Shown here in pieces: positions 1-19,900 of a stretch of 64,000 nt of DNA. The translations under genes and the position numbers were made by a program. The stretch is from Lagopus muta (taxonomy: Eukaryota; Chordata; Aves; Galliformes; Phasianidae), in contig NC_064437.1 of assembly GCF_023343835.1 (NCBI RefSeq), forward strand, positions 17,913,501 through 17,977,500, in the 5' to 3' direction. Position 1 is the stretch's first letter; every line of letters starts with the position of its first letter. Under the pieces are notes generated by a model. The model ran no database searches and was not told the origin of the DNA. It saw only the letters and a program-made list of their open reading frames with translations.

Positions 1-2352
1 GTGCATGTTGTTATGTTTCCGTACTGAATGTTTTGATAATTGCTCATGAGCAATGTAATGGTGATACACCTTCACACTGTAAGCATAAATAGATGGTTGT
101 ATGACAAGAAATGCACGTGTTAGTTTTTATTCTTGTCACCTATTTCAGTTAAGTTACTGAATTCTGAGTGCTGAGAAAGTCCTAAAATATTTTGTCACCT
201 TACAGGCTCACAAAATGCAAATATTTTAGTCTAAGTTCAGCAAATATGTTCCCATTATCTGTATTTTGTTCAGAAGTATTTTGAAAAGTGAAAAGAAACA
301 TCTGTAAGTGTGCTTTTATGAGACTTTGTGTTAATCATCACTGTGTGTTCTTTCTGTATCCAGATTGTCAGGTCTCAATACTAAAAGATTGAGTAGATGG
401 GATGGCTGGAAGAAATGGTGTGTTGGCATCTAAATGCTCATTTTGCTGTCAGCTTTCTCCTGTAGCACAGGTGGACCTTTGTATGAAGTTCTGTTGTGTC
501 TTTTCTCTTGGTGGATTTTTTTTCCCTTTTCTACCTCTGTATTCCCTGTTCTGTTAGCATTTCTCCAGGGTGAGAGCTCTGACCTTTCATGTCCCTCTAC
601 ATCTCTTCAGGGAAACTGCTTCTGTTTCTCATCCTTGTTTGCAGCTATAGCAAATACCTGCTCCAAACGTATTTCTCTTTGACCAAAAGATCTTCTTTTG
701 GTTCTTGGGTGTGCATAATTTCAGTTATCTTCATGTAAAGGGTTATTCCATCGGAACCCATTATTTGGAAAAAGTTAGCAAATAGTGAGTTTTGGCTGCA
801 GTTTGTTTCTCTGTCATCTTGATACTTCTGTCTGATTTATACTGTCCTCTGCACTTACAGTATTTGTTTTCAGTGAGGTAAATGAAGTCATGGTTATTAT
901 AAAAGCATCTTCTGTTAAGCTTCCTTAAGGGAATTACTGTGTATTGCTTCATCTGTTTCTTTTTCTTTCTCCTTTGCTAGTAAGCTTTTACAAATGTTTT
1001 TGCAGCCGTACCATTTCTGAAGTAAACAATTTTATTTGTTAGGATACGAGTGTATATTTCACATCTCAGTGACTTGGCAGTTAGTAGTTGTTGGCAGGTT
1101 ACTGCAGTGTCTCTGAAATACTGATGTTATACAGATATTCTTGTGACCTTGTATGCTTGACTGGAGAAAATTCCCTGAAGCTTAGAGACAGGTTAGGGCA
1201 AGTCAGGAATATTTGAATGACACTTCTCTACAGATCTCTGAAAAAATCCTTGTTGAACTAGAGAAGTGGTGTCAGTGAGGAAACGCTTTGTTTTCAGCTG
1301 CAGAGTAGTTAGAGGTATGAGCACGTGCTTCAGCAGTGGGTATAAAAGTGGGTAGTTAAGAGTCAAGCTCCGTGTACCTGTAGATGTGAAACATACATAC
1401 ACAGGGACAGCATAGGCATCCAATATGTACTACACACGTCAGCTTTGGGCTTCTGGAAATAAGAACTGCATGCAACATGTGGACTTGTTACTACTTCTCT
1501 TGAAATTACTGGTTTTCTTTTGCTTTGGCATTATAAAAACAGTGCTTGGTTTTCTGAATAAGTGGATAGGGAAGGCAGTAAGCTTTTTATGAAGAACATT
1601 TCTGTGTACGGGTTGTCTTTGTACTTAACATGCATAAAGAACAGCAGAAAAAAATGATACAATGTTCTGAGTAGCAGTGGTAACATAGCCTTGTAACTTT
1701 GTCTCCAAAAGCAGCAATACTTTTAGTTTCTTGCGTTTACTTGGTGTTAATTGGCAGCAAAGTGCAAAGGAAACCCTGTCAGGACAGCCCTGACTCACTC
1801 TTATTCTGATGCTGTATTATCTGACAAGGCAGAAATTGCAACCTGGAAAACTCTGGGGAGGTGGAAGAATGAGAAGCACTCCATTCTGGGGATAGCTTGT
1901 TGCTGTGGGAATACTGGGCATTCTGCAGTATAGGGCTTTTTATTTTTTATTCTGAAGATATCTTCTGAGCCTTCCTCTGTGTAAAGAGATCTGTGATTGG
2001 ATTAACTTTAAAGATTCATTTTGTGGAACCAGTATTTGGAAAGGTAACTATAAGTTAGTAGTCCTTATTTGACTGTTTTGTTTTTCACAGATGAGAAATT
2101 AAAAGGAATATTTCTGTAGCTGCCACCTCGTCTAATGTCCAGATATGCTTTCCCATATTTAATCATGTATTTAAAAACATTTTTGAAGTGATAATCTCTT
2201 TTTTCTCTTGAAATATCAGATAATATTGGTTGTTTACCTTTGCTGGAGGGGTCTGTGGCTAACTTAATATGCTGATTCCAAATGAAAATGTCTATCTGCA
2301 GTATTAAATTTTAAGCCTGATTTGTTGTTTGTTTACTTGTTTTCTTTTTCAG
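1..2352 (+). other. SLC35A3: 5' intron of SLC35A3 (no coding exon seen)
   Basis: This AT-rich stretch ends in a pyrimidine tract and AG at 2351-2352, which is the acceptor for the exon carrying the SLC35A3 start codon. Short open frames are present on both strands, but none has coding character or paired splice sites. There is no CpG island, so the promoter and first non-coding exon probably lie upstream of the window. Inference from splice signals only. Confidence 0.7.
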
Positions 2353-2370
2353 GAAGAAAGTAATAAAGAA

Positions 2371-9708
<7,338 letters not shown>

Positions 9709-10735
9709 CTGACTACTTCAACCTGCTTCTCAAGATCATACACTGGGGGCCTTGCTAAAAATGGCATGTGGAATGTGCCATTGTGCACTGCAAGGGAAGG
9801 ATGACTACCCTGAATCGAGTGAAGAAATTTTTATGAGTAGTTTTGAACAGCCAAACGGGTTAAAGATGGATGATGATTCTGACTGGGACTGGTGGAAAAA
9901 ATGACAGGGGAAAGCCCAGTGCAACTTGCTAATAAAAACTTGAAGTGAACAAAAAGTTTCCAAGAAACTGCAATTGGGAATGTTTACAGCTTTGACCTGG
10001 GATTGCATCAAAAGAATTTACTGTATTGACTGCTGCACTCTGTCCTATGCACTCTTTGAAAGAGCACACGACAACATTGTCAGATTGTATGTTTTTGCAA
10101 TTTGACTATATTTAATGTTAGTACATGTTTTTAACTGTTTGTCTATTTACATGAAGTCGACTGAATGCACATCATAGTTCTAAAGTGATGGTTCTAATTA
10201 GGTATTCCTTATTAAAACTATGGAAATTGAAGTATGACTGAAAGACATTTTCACAATAACAAATATTTTTATATTTTAGAAGGCTGATTTAATAACAGAG
10301 ATCTGTGTTCTGTTGCTTATATAAAGCTGTTGTAAGAATGTTAACATTCTCACCAGTACACAAAGGGAGAAACTGAGAATGAAAGCTGGAAATCTGTGTA
10401 GATACTCCAGCCATCGTGAGGATAACCTGTAGTGTTCCAGCAGATGCAATAACTCTGAGCACAGGACACAGTTTGCTGCAGTAATCTGGCACTATGAGGT
10501 GGGTTATAATGGAGTGCTTGCTGAGATGTTATGTTCACTGTTTTTTATTTTTATTGATCATAAATCAACTTATTGGTAGAACTTCTAAAGTAGAGTGTAG
10601 TGGGGTTTTTTGCTTTTTTTGTTTGTTTGTTTCTTTTTTTTTCTTTTTGCTTTAAATATCCCCTGAGGATGTTTCTTTACCTGCAATTAAAGAAAAAAAA
10701 AAAAGCCCATAATAAATATTTTAAATGCATTGTTG
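9709..10735 (+). other. SLC35A3: SLC35A3 3' untranslated region (proximal form)
   Basis: The region follows the SLC35A3 stop codon and is AT-rich, with T-rich and A-rich runs around 10600-10700. It ends at the first strong poly(A) signal. Longer 3' UTR forms reaching an AATAAA at 13221 are possible, since the next 2.5 kb remains AT-rich and gene-free. Confidence 0.6.
10711..10716 (+). terminator. SLC35A3: Poly(A) signal AATAAA, SLC35A3
   Basis: A canonical AATAAA is followed about 15 nt later by a GU-rich stretch (TTGTTGTTGTCTGTTG, 10731-10746), the usual layout of a working cleavage site. Further AATAAA copies at about 13012 and 13221 could serve longer transcripts. Confidence 0.6.
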
Positions 10736-10739
10736 TTGT

Positions 10740-13700
10740 CTGTTGCAGCTCCAGATTGAGCTATTGTGGTGTATTATCTCTGTACTGTACTGTATTTTAT
10801 GAGAGGCTTTTTTTTTTTTAACAATTGTTGTTTACTTATGAACTCTCAAAGTCTGTCTCAGTACATTTGTATGTAATGGCGTAAGTAGAGTTTTTTATTT
10901 TCATTATTATTATTAATTTTGTTTTGGGAGTCTTTGAGCTAACAGACCAAAATGGATTCTGTGGGGCTGTTCAGTCTAGTAGTGGAATTACTCTAAAAGG
11001 AAAGAGAATGAAAAAGTACTGAATTGTGCAATAGATAAATATAAAAGCATACTGTTCTTTTGTTTTCAACCAAAAGAAAAAACTCATGAAGAAACATATG
11101 CAGATCAAACATTTTGTTTGTTGAAGTACTTGCATGTAGCCAACTGAGAAAGAAACACACAAAAACAGTGCCAGAACAGTAAACAAACAAAGAAAAGGCT
11201 TAAAAATCACTTGGTTTTAGGAGACCTATTCACAATGGATATTAATGTAGGTGACTTCTTACCTATTCATTACATACTTGTATGTATGCATTGTACAAAA
11301 ACATATCAGTGGTCCCTTCCCATTCAGTCAAGTGTTAAAAACCTTTGTTGTTGTTGTTCTTTTTTCCCTCTGCTCTATCTCACTTCTTTCTTGTGCTGAT
11401 GAATATGATGTGAAGAGAGAGATGTTTCAAAACCTTTACCAAAGTACCTCCGTTCCTTTTCCACAACTACTCAGTCGTGGATTGCAAACAGAGGGATTCT
11501 CTAAGAGGACTATGAGATTTTTAATTAAATATTTAATTAACATTTAATTAAATATTGTAAAGAAAAAAGGAAAAAAATCTACTTTTATCAGCCAAGTGAA
11601 AATAGTCTTTTCCTGTGTTGTTGATTACATGAATTATGTCTGTAGCATCAGAGCAAGACAGTGAAGAAATTTCAGAGTTATGCCAAGGGCTTACCAAGCT
11701 TTCTGAACTGTGAATCCCAGCATGCCATAATTGCAAGAGCTATGCTACTCAGTAGTTAAAATTGTCTAATGTTACCCTAAATTAGCATCCTACTTTACTA
11801 ACCTTTCACCTATAATCCTCAATCTGCCTAAGTGAAAAATGACATTAAGTCCTGTCACCACTGAAGTGCAACGTTAGGTCAGATGTATGCAGAGCATTGC
11901 TTGGTGCAGGATGGGAGGTATGTGTGACCAAAACAATCTGACAAGTGTAGTGATATTTGGCCTACACAGCAATGATACTTTTAATTTCATGAATCACAAA
12001 TCACAGTAATGGAAATGTTCAGGTCATATAACTGGATACTTTGTTGAGGAGTTTCTCAAGAATGAGGAGAAGCAAATTCAGAATGTAAAACCAATTGCAT
12101 TGAAAGGGAACAAATAGGCCAAACGATTACACAGTTTTAATATATCAGGTGCATCAAGTTTGTCTATAAGCGTTAGCTTTTAGGAAGTAACAGGAATATG
12201 TGATCTTTGCTTTTGAATAGGATGTCATCTTACAGCCTTGGAAAACAATGTATGTACTGTATTAGGGATCAGTAATTTCTGTCTGTAGATCAAGAACTGT
12301 CAATTTCCAGTCCATTAAATTTCCTAGCAGAAGGGTAAATCTCTTTATATGTTTGTGACTGTAAAGGAGATAAGAGTTTGCAGTTTTAGCTGCCTTTCCT
12401 CAGCTGTTTACAGAGCCTGAGGGCCCTGCAGGCTGAAAAGCATTATTCTGGAGAGAGGGAAGGCTTTGCATGCTTCTTGTGATGGTGAAAGATTTGAGGA
12501 AGGTTGCAACTGCTACAGAAATCAATCAATCTGAGAGCATAAGTGTGGTTTCCCTTTGCTGTACTTTTGGATCAGAGGAAAAAGAAGTTTTACTTCTGTC
12601 GTTCATTAACTAACCAAAGAAACTTAGCTAGTTGGCACAGAGCTCTGGGAAGCAGGGAGTAGCGTGCTTTGAGTCTGCCCTAAAAGCGGTCTGTAGGAGT
12701 ATAACATTCCAAAAATGATCTTGTCCTTCTGATCCATGTTTCTGATTTTAAGACAATGGATTTTTTAGTTTAGTTGTATATTTAGGAGGCTAATCCATAC
12801 TCAACAGAATTTTATTTAAATATTTATAATGTTATAACGAGGTATTTATTTGCATAATTTGAATTATGTCATTTTTTAAAGGCTTACATAATGGGATTAC
12901 CAGTATTTATTGAATTCTTGGATACTTAGTAGGGTTGTTTGTTTGTTTTAATCTCTGGGATACCTGATAAATGGTGAAATACCAGTCAGCTATTAGAACT
13001 CTCCTCAAAGCAAAATAAATCATCAGTTCAGTGGTGAAAACTCTTAAATCTAACATGGTAAGATAAACGTTCCTTTTGTAATATTTTCCATTGTAATTTT
13101 GTGCTGTCCACAAGTGCCCAGTTATCTCTTTCTCAAGGAATTCTGATAACTGTATAGTTTTATGAAAGTTCTTTGCTTTAGACAAACTGCAACATAAGTT
13201 ACTTCTTTGTTTGCTTTAATAATAAAAGGTAGATTCGTGTTCTATTTCCTGCTTGTACAAAATAATACCTGTTTATACTATAACTTTTTAAGACATTTGT
13301 TTTACTTTTTTCTCAAAGAAATGATTATATTTTGTTAGCATATACTTATGTTTCAGTTATTCATGTGGTCCTTTTTCAGATTTTTAAGATCATATTATTG
13401 TTTTGTGTTCCTGACTTAGTTTTATGGCTCTAAATCGAGAGACTGTAATGGATTTTGTTGAACTGTTTTAATATTGATAAATGAGACTTTGCATTTCTTA
13501 TGGTTTTTATTGTCAGTAACTTTCATCTTTTAATATATTTCCGTATCACCGTGTGTGTTGTGTTGTATATAAGCAATTGTCACTTACAGATTTGAAGTTG
13601 TTACTCACTGTGTGTTTCTTGCTGGATATTATGAGGGAGGCAGATGATTGTTGTTTCCTTCCTTTTGTAAGAATGAGATTATTGTAACAAGTTAGCTGTG

Positions 13701-15850
13701 TGTGCACAGACAGGTGTGTTTACCTGTAGCATGGTGTGCCACCACATCTCTGGGAGTGTAAGAAAATCCAAGTGTACCCTTACTTCTGCTTTTATTGTGC
13801 TGTGCATTTTTAATGCTGATTTTTTTTTTTCCTACAGGAAGTTATTTGAACTAAAGAGTTCTTCTCTTTTCAGGTGAGCTCATTATATATTTTTAGGTAT
13901 CTAGAATGAGGGCTTTTTAATGGAAAAAATGCAAGAAGATAAATGGGACAAATTAGATGATAACTTCTGATCAGGTTACTGTGAATCCAAATTTCCTGTT
14001 CAGTTAAATTTATACCATTACCTAATTATTTCCTGCTAGGTGAATTTATAACTGCAGGAGCAAAAAAAGTCTGCAGGTCAGTGTTCGTTCTTGACTGACT
14101 GCTAAATATTTGCATCCAGGAGTGGAATTTGGCCATGACATTTTTGGTTTGTGCCTGTAGTCTTCCATTCTCATTTCCTTGGCAATTGATGGCTGAGTAA
14201 GAATTGCTTATGTGCTAAACATATTTGTTGTTGTAAGTAACTCTTCTATTAGCTTTCTGAAGTTTTCTTTCCTGTCAATGTATTTTAAGCGAAGTTTTAA
14301 ATATATGAGCCCAAATACAAATCGTGTATTCAGACTTTGTGGCAAATTTTTTAAGCTAGAGTTAGGATTTTTTTTGTATGTTGATCAGTGTGTAACTACA
14401 CTGAATACAATTCTAATATATAGTGTTTCCAGCAGTTTTATACTTCGTATGAAAGGTTGAACAGTACAGTGCAGGTGTTTGGATGTAACAGTCAAAACTC
14501 TTGCTTCTTTTCTTCAGGAAACTAAATGTCTGTCAGGAGTTTGTCTCACTTAATCCGTGGTAGAGTGAGTTGTGTCAGGACTTACATAGGAAAGTGAAGT
14601 TTGCAGTTTGAAGGTATGTGTCTGGCTGCGATTCACAACAGCAAAAGCAAGTTGTGTTTATCTGAAGCTTATTCTAAATCTAGGAATTCTCTCTAAAGTC
14701 ACCTGGTCAGTCTACACCAAGCAAACTTGGTGTTTTTTATTTTATTTTTTGGGTACTGATATGGATAACAGAGGATGGTCTAATGACATGTATGAACGAA
14801 AAAACAGCTGCTTAATCAGTGTAGTCACAAAATGTCTCTGCTGCCATCTAGTTGTGGTAACCTTTTTAACCTTTAATTTCCTCCATATGATGTGTTTGCA
14901 TGTGACTTGCCCACCAAAATGTGGCAGCACTCTTTTTGAGGAGCCGCCTTGAAACCATGCCAAAATCTTAGGTCCCTATGGAGTGAACCATGGAGCATGG
15001 GATTTTTCTACAGAATGGTCGCATACTTAACATAATTTAATTAAGACGTGTAACAAATGTCTGATAATAGCAGTCTCTCTGTGGTGGACCAGTAAGTCTT
15101 CTCTGTGTATCTTGATCTGAATTGCTGCTTGCCTGTGTCTCCGTGTGAGACCAGAATAAATCCGTGGTTCTGAGGAGGGCTTTGCCTCGTGGCATACCAA
15201 GATAAAAGCTGCATGATGCTTTATCTTAAGGCTAATGGTTTGTCTTAAGCCCAGATGAACTTAGGTGGCAGGTGATTTGCAGCCCTTTGCTAACACTGCC
15301 GTGCTGTACCTGAGGGAGAGTGCAGGGCTGTGCTGAGTGGCAGTCAGCATCGCAGCCGCTGTCATGGGGATGGGGAGTGTAAGAACATGGTTGTGAGAGG
15401 AACCAGGCTGTTGTAGGAGCTGGGGATACAGCAATATGTGGAAATAGGGATGGAAGATGGAGGACTGAGTGGAGAAAGCACTCCGTGGAAGAACACGGAG
15501 AAACACTGGTATGGGGACAGAGGCGCCGCAGAGAGCTGCACCTGGGTGTGTGCCTGTAGCAGTCGGTGTAGGCAGTGCTGTTTGTGCTGTCGGACACAAG
15601 CAGGTAGATGAGCTGTGGACCAGTAAATGCTGTAAAGAATAGCAGTAGGTGTTTCTCAACTATGTTCTCCAGCAGCAACTGTATCGCCCTGTGGAGGCCA
15701 AGCCCTGCCCACTCCGTGCTGGCAGCGTGCTGAGCTGGAGCCCGAGATGGCCTGCTGATTTACAGTTATTAAATCATTTGTAAGCAGAGTTAAGGACTTG
15801 ACAGTGAGAATGCAGAATGCCTGCAGTCGGATTTGTAAAACGGGTTATCT
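10740..15850. other. Intergenic spacer SLC35A3-MFSD14A
   Basis: AT-rich DNA with no open frame flanked by splice sites. It holds a palindrome-rich AT block (11520-11556), possible distal SLC35A3 poly(A) signals, and simple T or A runs. GC content rises from about 15250 toward the CpG island. I see no gene, RNA gene or clear transposon here. Confidence 0.6.
11520..11556. repeat. AT palindromic repeat
   Basis: TTTAATTAAATATT occurs twice (11520-11533 and 11543-11556), separated by another TTAATTAA, making nested inverted repeats in pure AT sequence. Confidence 0.7.
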
Positions 15851-16900
15851 CTGGTTCCATCCTGTGGCTCTCGAAGCGTCCTCGCACACCTGACGGGCAT
15901 ATCTGAGAACCACCTTCGGTGGCTCCTTTTCCTCGGGCTCCCGGAGCTGGGCCCCGGGGCCTCCTAGAGGCAGAGGCAGCCGGAGCTGGGAGAGGGAGGC
16001 GACGCCGAGGCGCTGCGTGCGAGTGTCGGCGCCGCCAGCAGGCGCGGAAGGCCGCAGCGGCGGGGCGCCGACGGCCGGGACGCGGCGCTTGCGTGAGGCT
16101 CCGAGCGCCTCAGCCGAGACGGCGCGCCCCGCTCACGTGATCGGTGCCGACCAATGGGGCGATCGCGTGATGCGCGGCGGCCGGCGGCTGCGTCGGGGCG
16201 GCGGGCCAAGATGGCGGAACGTGCCTGAGGGGTGGCGGCGGCCGCGCGGGAGGGACGGGCAGGCCCGGCTGTGGGGAGGGTCCGCGCTGCCCCCGCTCCC
16301 TCCCGGGGAGGATGGTAAAATGACCCAGGGGGGGAAGAAGAAGAAACGCGCCGTGAACCGCAGCATCATGCTGGCCAAAAAGATCATCATTAAGGACGGA
16401 GGGACGGTGAGGCCGGGCGGGGCTGGAGGGCGGGAGGGGGGAGGCAGGCAGGCTGACGGGAGGTGGCGGCGCGGGGCGGCCTGCGGGCTTCGAGCCTCGG
16501 CCGGAGTCGCCGTGCGGCGGGACGGCGCCCGGCCCCGCTCTCGGTTCGCGCCGCGCTTCTCGTAGTGCGCCCTCGGCGCGAGGAACGGCCGCGAGTCGTG
16601 GCGCGGAGTCGCGACAGGCGCGCTGAGCACGGCGTATCGGGAGCTGGGAGCAAACGCGACACCTGCGGCTGTCGCGCCGCGCGGCTGAGCGCGCGGAAGC
16701 CGAGTGGGGCCGGGGCGGCACGAAGCTGGGCGGCATGCTCCGTACTGTGAGGGAGCGGCCGGAGCTCCGGAGCAGTGGGTGCCGGCCTGCGCCGCCGCTC
16801 CTCCTACGGCCCGCCCTCCTCCCGTGTGCCGGTCTTTATTCGGGCGCTCGGCTCTAGGGGCCTGTCATCCGTTTTGGCAGCTGGAGCCCGATCTTTGATT
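15850..16900. promoter_or_regulatory. MFSD14A: CpG island promoter of MFSD14A
   Basis: A dense CpG block contains, in order, a palindromic E-box TCACGTGA (16133-16140), a CCAAT box (16151-16155), and a YY1-like CAAGATGGCGGAA (16208-16220), then the MFSD14A start codon at 16320. The YY1-type motif usually sits just downstream of the transcription start, so I infer initiation near 16190-16210. The E-box fits USF or MiT/TFE (CLEAR-type) factors; this is motif reading only. Confidence 0.75.
16312..16323 (+). promoter_or_regulatory. MFSD14A: uORF of three codons overlapping the MFSD14A start
   Basis: ATG GTA AAA TGA reads out of frame and its TGA overlaps the main ATG as ATGA (16320-16323). The upstream ATG has A at -3 and G at +4, a strong context; the main ATG has A at -3. 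Another leader uORF, MAERA, runs 16211-16228. Translation control by reinitiation or leaky scanning is inferred. Confidence 0.6.
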
Positions 16901-19900
16901 TGATCTGTCAGTGGTTGCTGACGACACGTCGCCTGTGGGTCTTTTTTTCTGCCGTGCAGTACTGTAGATTGGATGCGTACCCTTCTAACGCAGTGTTTTT
17001 ATTTCAAGAGAGCCTTTAATGCGGGGACGTGTCGGCCTCCGGGGGCCTCCTCGAACTCTGCGTGAAGTGATGGAGTGAGGGCTGGTGCTGGCGTGGCACG
17101 TGTGCTAGTGGATGGCCTTTTGGAACGAGCAGGGGGCTGGTTGTTACGTAACAGTGCGCTTCGGAGTGAATTCTCTCTGGAACCATCAATTACTGATGAA
17201 AATACAGTGTGTTTTGAAGCGCCCTTCATCGTTCAACTAATATTTGCCAAGAGACAGAAAGGGTTGTATGTTTTTAAAACTTTCAAGCTACCTGGTATAA
17301 CATCCTTATAATGCCAGCACGAACTTAATATGCCTGGATTGCCACTGTTGCTCAGTGCTGGAACATCCTGTCAGGTCCTCCGTGCCCAGTCTTCCTGGTT
17401 TCTTTGTCTGCCCAACGTGCTATGGGACACGATGGGAAACAGGTAAATGAAAAGGGCTTGTGTCTTGAACGTGTGCGGTTAGCAAACCAGTCATTAATCT
17501 AGCATCTGAGTGAACAGTTTCCAGCCTCACTGGTTTATTTTCAAGCCGTTTCACATCAAAGAAAACTCAGTGACTTTTGCCTGCAAGGGGATGCAGCTGC
17601 CTAATAAAGCACTGTCATAGGGTAAATAGTTTATTGATGAGGAACTTAATTTATTGTAACTTCTGTTTACTGATCTTGATGTTCAAAGAGAGAGATTAAA
17701 AAAAAAAAAGAAAAAGCAAAAGGGGAAGAAGAATCCACTTAGTGCCCTGTGGAACCTCTCCCAGCTCTACAGTTGTGCAGGGTCATGCAGCGAAGTGCTG
17801 AGCACTGCAGGCTGGGGCAGCTTGTGGTGCTGCTTGTGGTCTCATTGGTTGTGCTCTGGCCTCTGTGCAGACCAGAGCCCCCAGCCTCTCCCTCCTGCTG
17901 ATTCTGCCCCTTTTGTCTCTCCTGGCACGGGCAGGTTTGAGTGTATGTTTGATTATTCCTGTGTTGTGGTGTTCACCACCTTATTGCTTATACAGAGACT
18001 TTGTAAACTCAGCTGGTTCAGGCACCACGGGCTCTGGGTGATGTGCTCCTGGCACACAGCGTGTCTCCTGCCCACTCTCACAGAGCTCAGCCTGCTGCCA
18101 GCAACCCTGCCAGCCCGGTTGGATGCTTGCACCTGGCATGGAGGCAGCCCTGGGCCTTGTGCTTCTGTCCTGAGCCCTGGCTGGAGCTAGTGGCACGTTC
18201 AGCATCTTGGTACTTGGCATAGGATGGTTCTTCCTTAAGTATTAAGCTTGTGGTGATGGTAATTAGATTTGTTTCCCTTCATCATGAATTATATAAAAGT
18301 TCGTGGAGGAAGCACACTGTGGCTGACCACTGTTATAAGTAAATAGATTCAGAATCTCTCTGTTACAATTTGACAAGGATGACTGTGCCAGCAGTATCCC
18401 ATAGAACTGTTATTTTAAAACTGGTATTTTTGTATTACTCTTTGCAGTTTAGTAGCTGTATCACAGAAAGCAGCGTGCAGTGGTGTTTGTGGTCAGGCTG
18501 ACCAAAAGGAGAGGTGGTAACATCAGTTGTGTGGGTTCCTTGCTATTCATAATTTTGCCTTTCTTTACGACCTACTGGAATTCACCTTGGATAAGATTAT
18601 GTATTTTTTAAGTACTCATTAGATGAATTAAGAGTTACACCTCAGTTAGGTGTGATTAGATTGCATCTGGTTTTGTAGATAAGAACTACTAACAGTGCCT
18701 GTGAGAAGTGGGCACTGGCAATAGAAAAGAAAGGCAGTTTAACTCAGTGATCTTGATGCCACTGGATTTTTGCTTCTGCCACCGTAATGGCAACGTGTGA
18801 TGGGCACTGCTTTGACAGAATGGGAATAGGTCTGACCTGTGGTACTTGGAAGGTCAGGTGGTGGTTTGTTACAGCACTGCTGCCACCCCAGCATGGTAGC
18901 TGGTGTGGTGGTGTGGCAATTTGAAAGCAGTCTAGGGAAGATGAGAGTGAACCTGATTTCTTGTAGCAGGCTGAGGCACCCAGCTGAGATTGTTTCTTAT
19001 GGTTTCTGCAGAGCCGCATAAAATTTTAATCCAAAACTAAAATAAGGATTGTGGGTGGAAAGGGCAAGGAACGGTGGGAAGTCAAGGTAATTATAGCCAC
19101 TTTCTGTACCTATGAAGACTTAATTTACTGCAGTAAGAGAATAAGACTGAAAAAATAGCAGAGATCTGGGTGAGCACTTACTGAACAGGGTTTGGGAAAG
19201 AAAAATGGCACAGTATGAAGGGCCTTTTCCAGCTTACCTTTAGAGTACTGATACAGTTACTTTTAAAAAAACTGTGATTTAGCTGTAGGGCTGAATGGTG
19301 GTTTTCTGTATTTATTTCCTGCAGTTGTTTAGAAGGTTTATATTTTTTCTGTTGAGATAACTTGGAATCCAGATAGAAAAGCTGGATACAACTTACGTAC
19401 ATTTTGTAATTAAAGACTCTAATGTTACCTAGCTGGACCTTCAAATTGTACAGCACCTGAGGTTGGAAGGCACCTCCGATGATTTCTAATCCGCCTGCCC
19501 CCCACTTCCTGCAGCCAGGGTCACTGGAGCAGTGTGTGCTGTGCTGTGTCCACCTGTGCTGTGGGGACAGGGATTCCACAACCTCACTAGGTGACCTGCT
19601 TCCACTTGGTGTCAAGTTTAAGTCCAATTGCCTGTATTTTAGTTTGTGCCTCTAGTCTTGTCACTGAGCATATATTGACAACACCAGGGTGTGTCATCTT
19701 TCCTTCCTCCCGTCGGACATCCATACGCCTTGCTGAGGTCCCCCTCAGCCTCCTAGAGGAAGGAGCCAAGGACTTTGGGCTGTTTGCTCTGTAGCAGTGC
19801 TGGGTCTCATCAAGTCAGTGCCACTGCTGGCAACACATCTTTACGTGAAGCTGGGACAGTGGATGCTGAGGCTGCATTTTAAGGTTATACAGCACATTCA

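Noticed and set aside
14608-14952. 114-aa plus-strand frame in the intergenic spacer
   Set aside because: Low-information hydrophobic sequence with no domain, start context or splice support.
15232-15678. 148-aa minus-strand frame rich in Ser, Thr, His and Cys
   Set aside because: No recognisable domain and no splice context; it lies in the GC-rising flank of the CpG island and looks like chance.
16017-16565. Long open frame through the MFSD14A CpG island in frame with its start
   Set aside because: It begins without an ATG, reflects GC-rich sequence with few stops, and runs through the exon 1 donor. The only in-frame upstream ATG (16170) probably lies before the transcription start. The conserved MTQG start is preferred.
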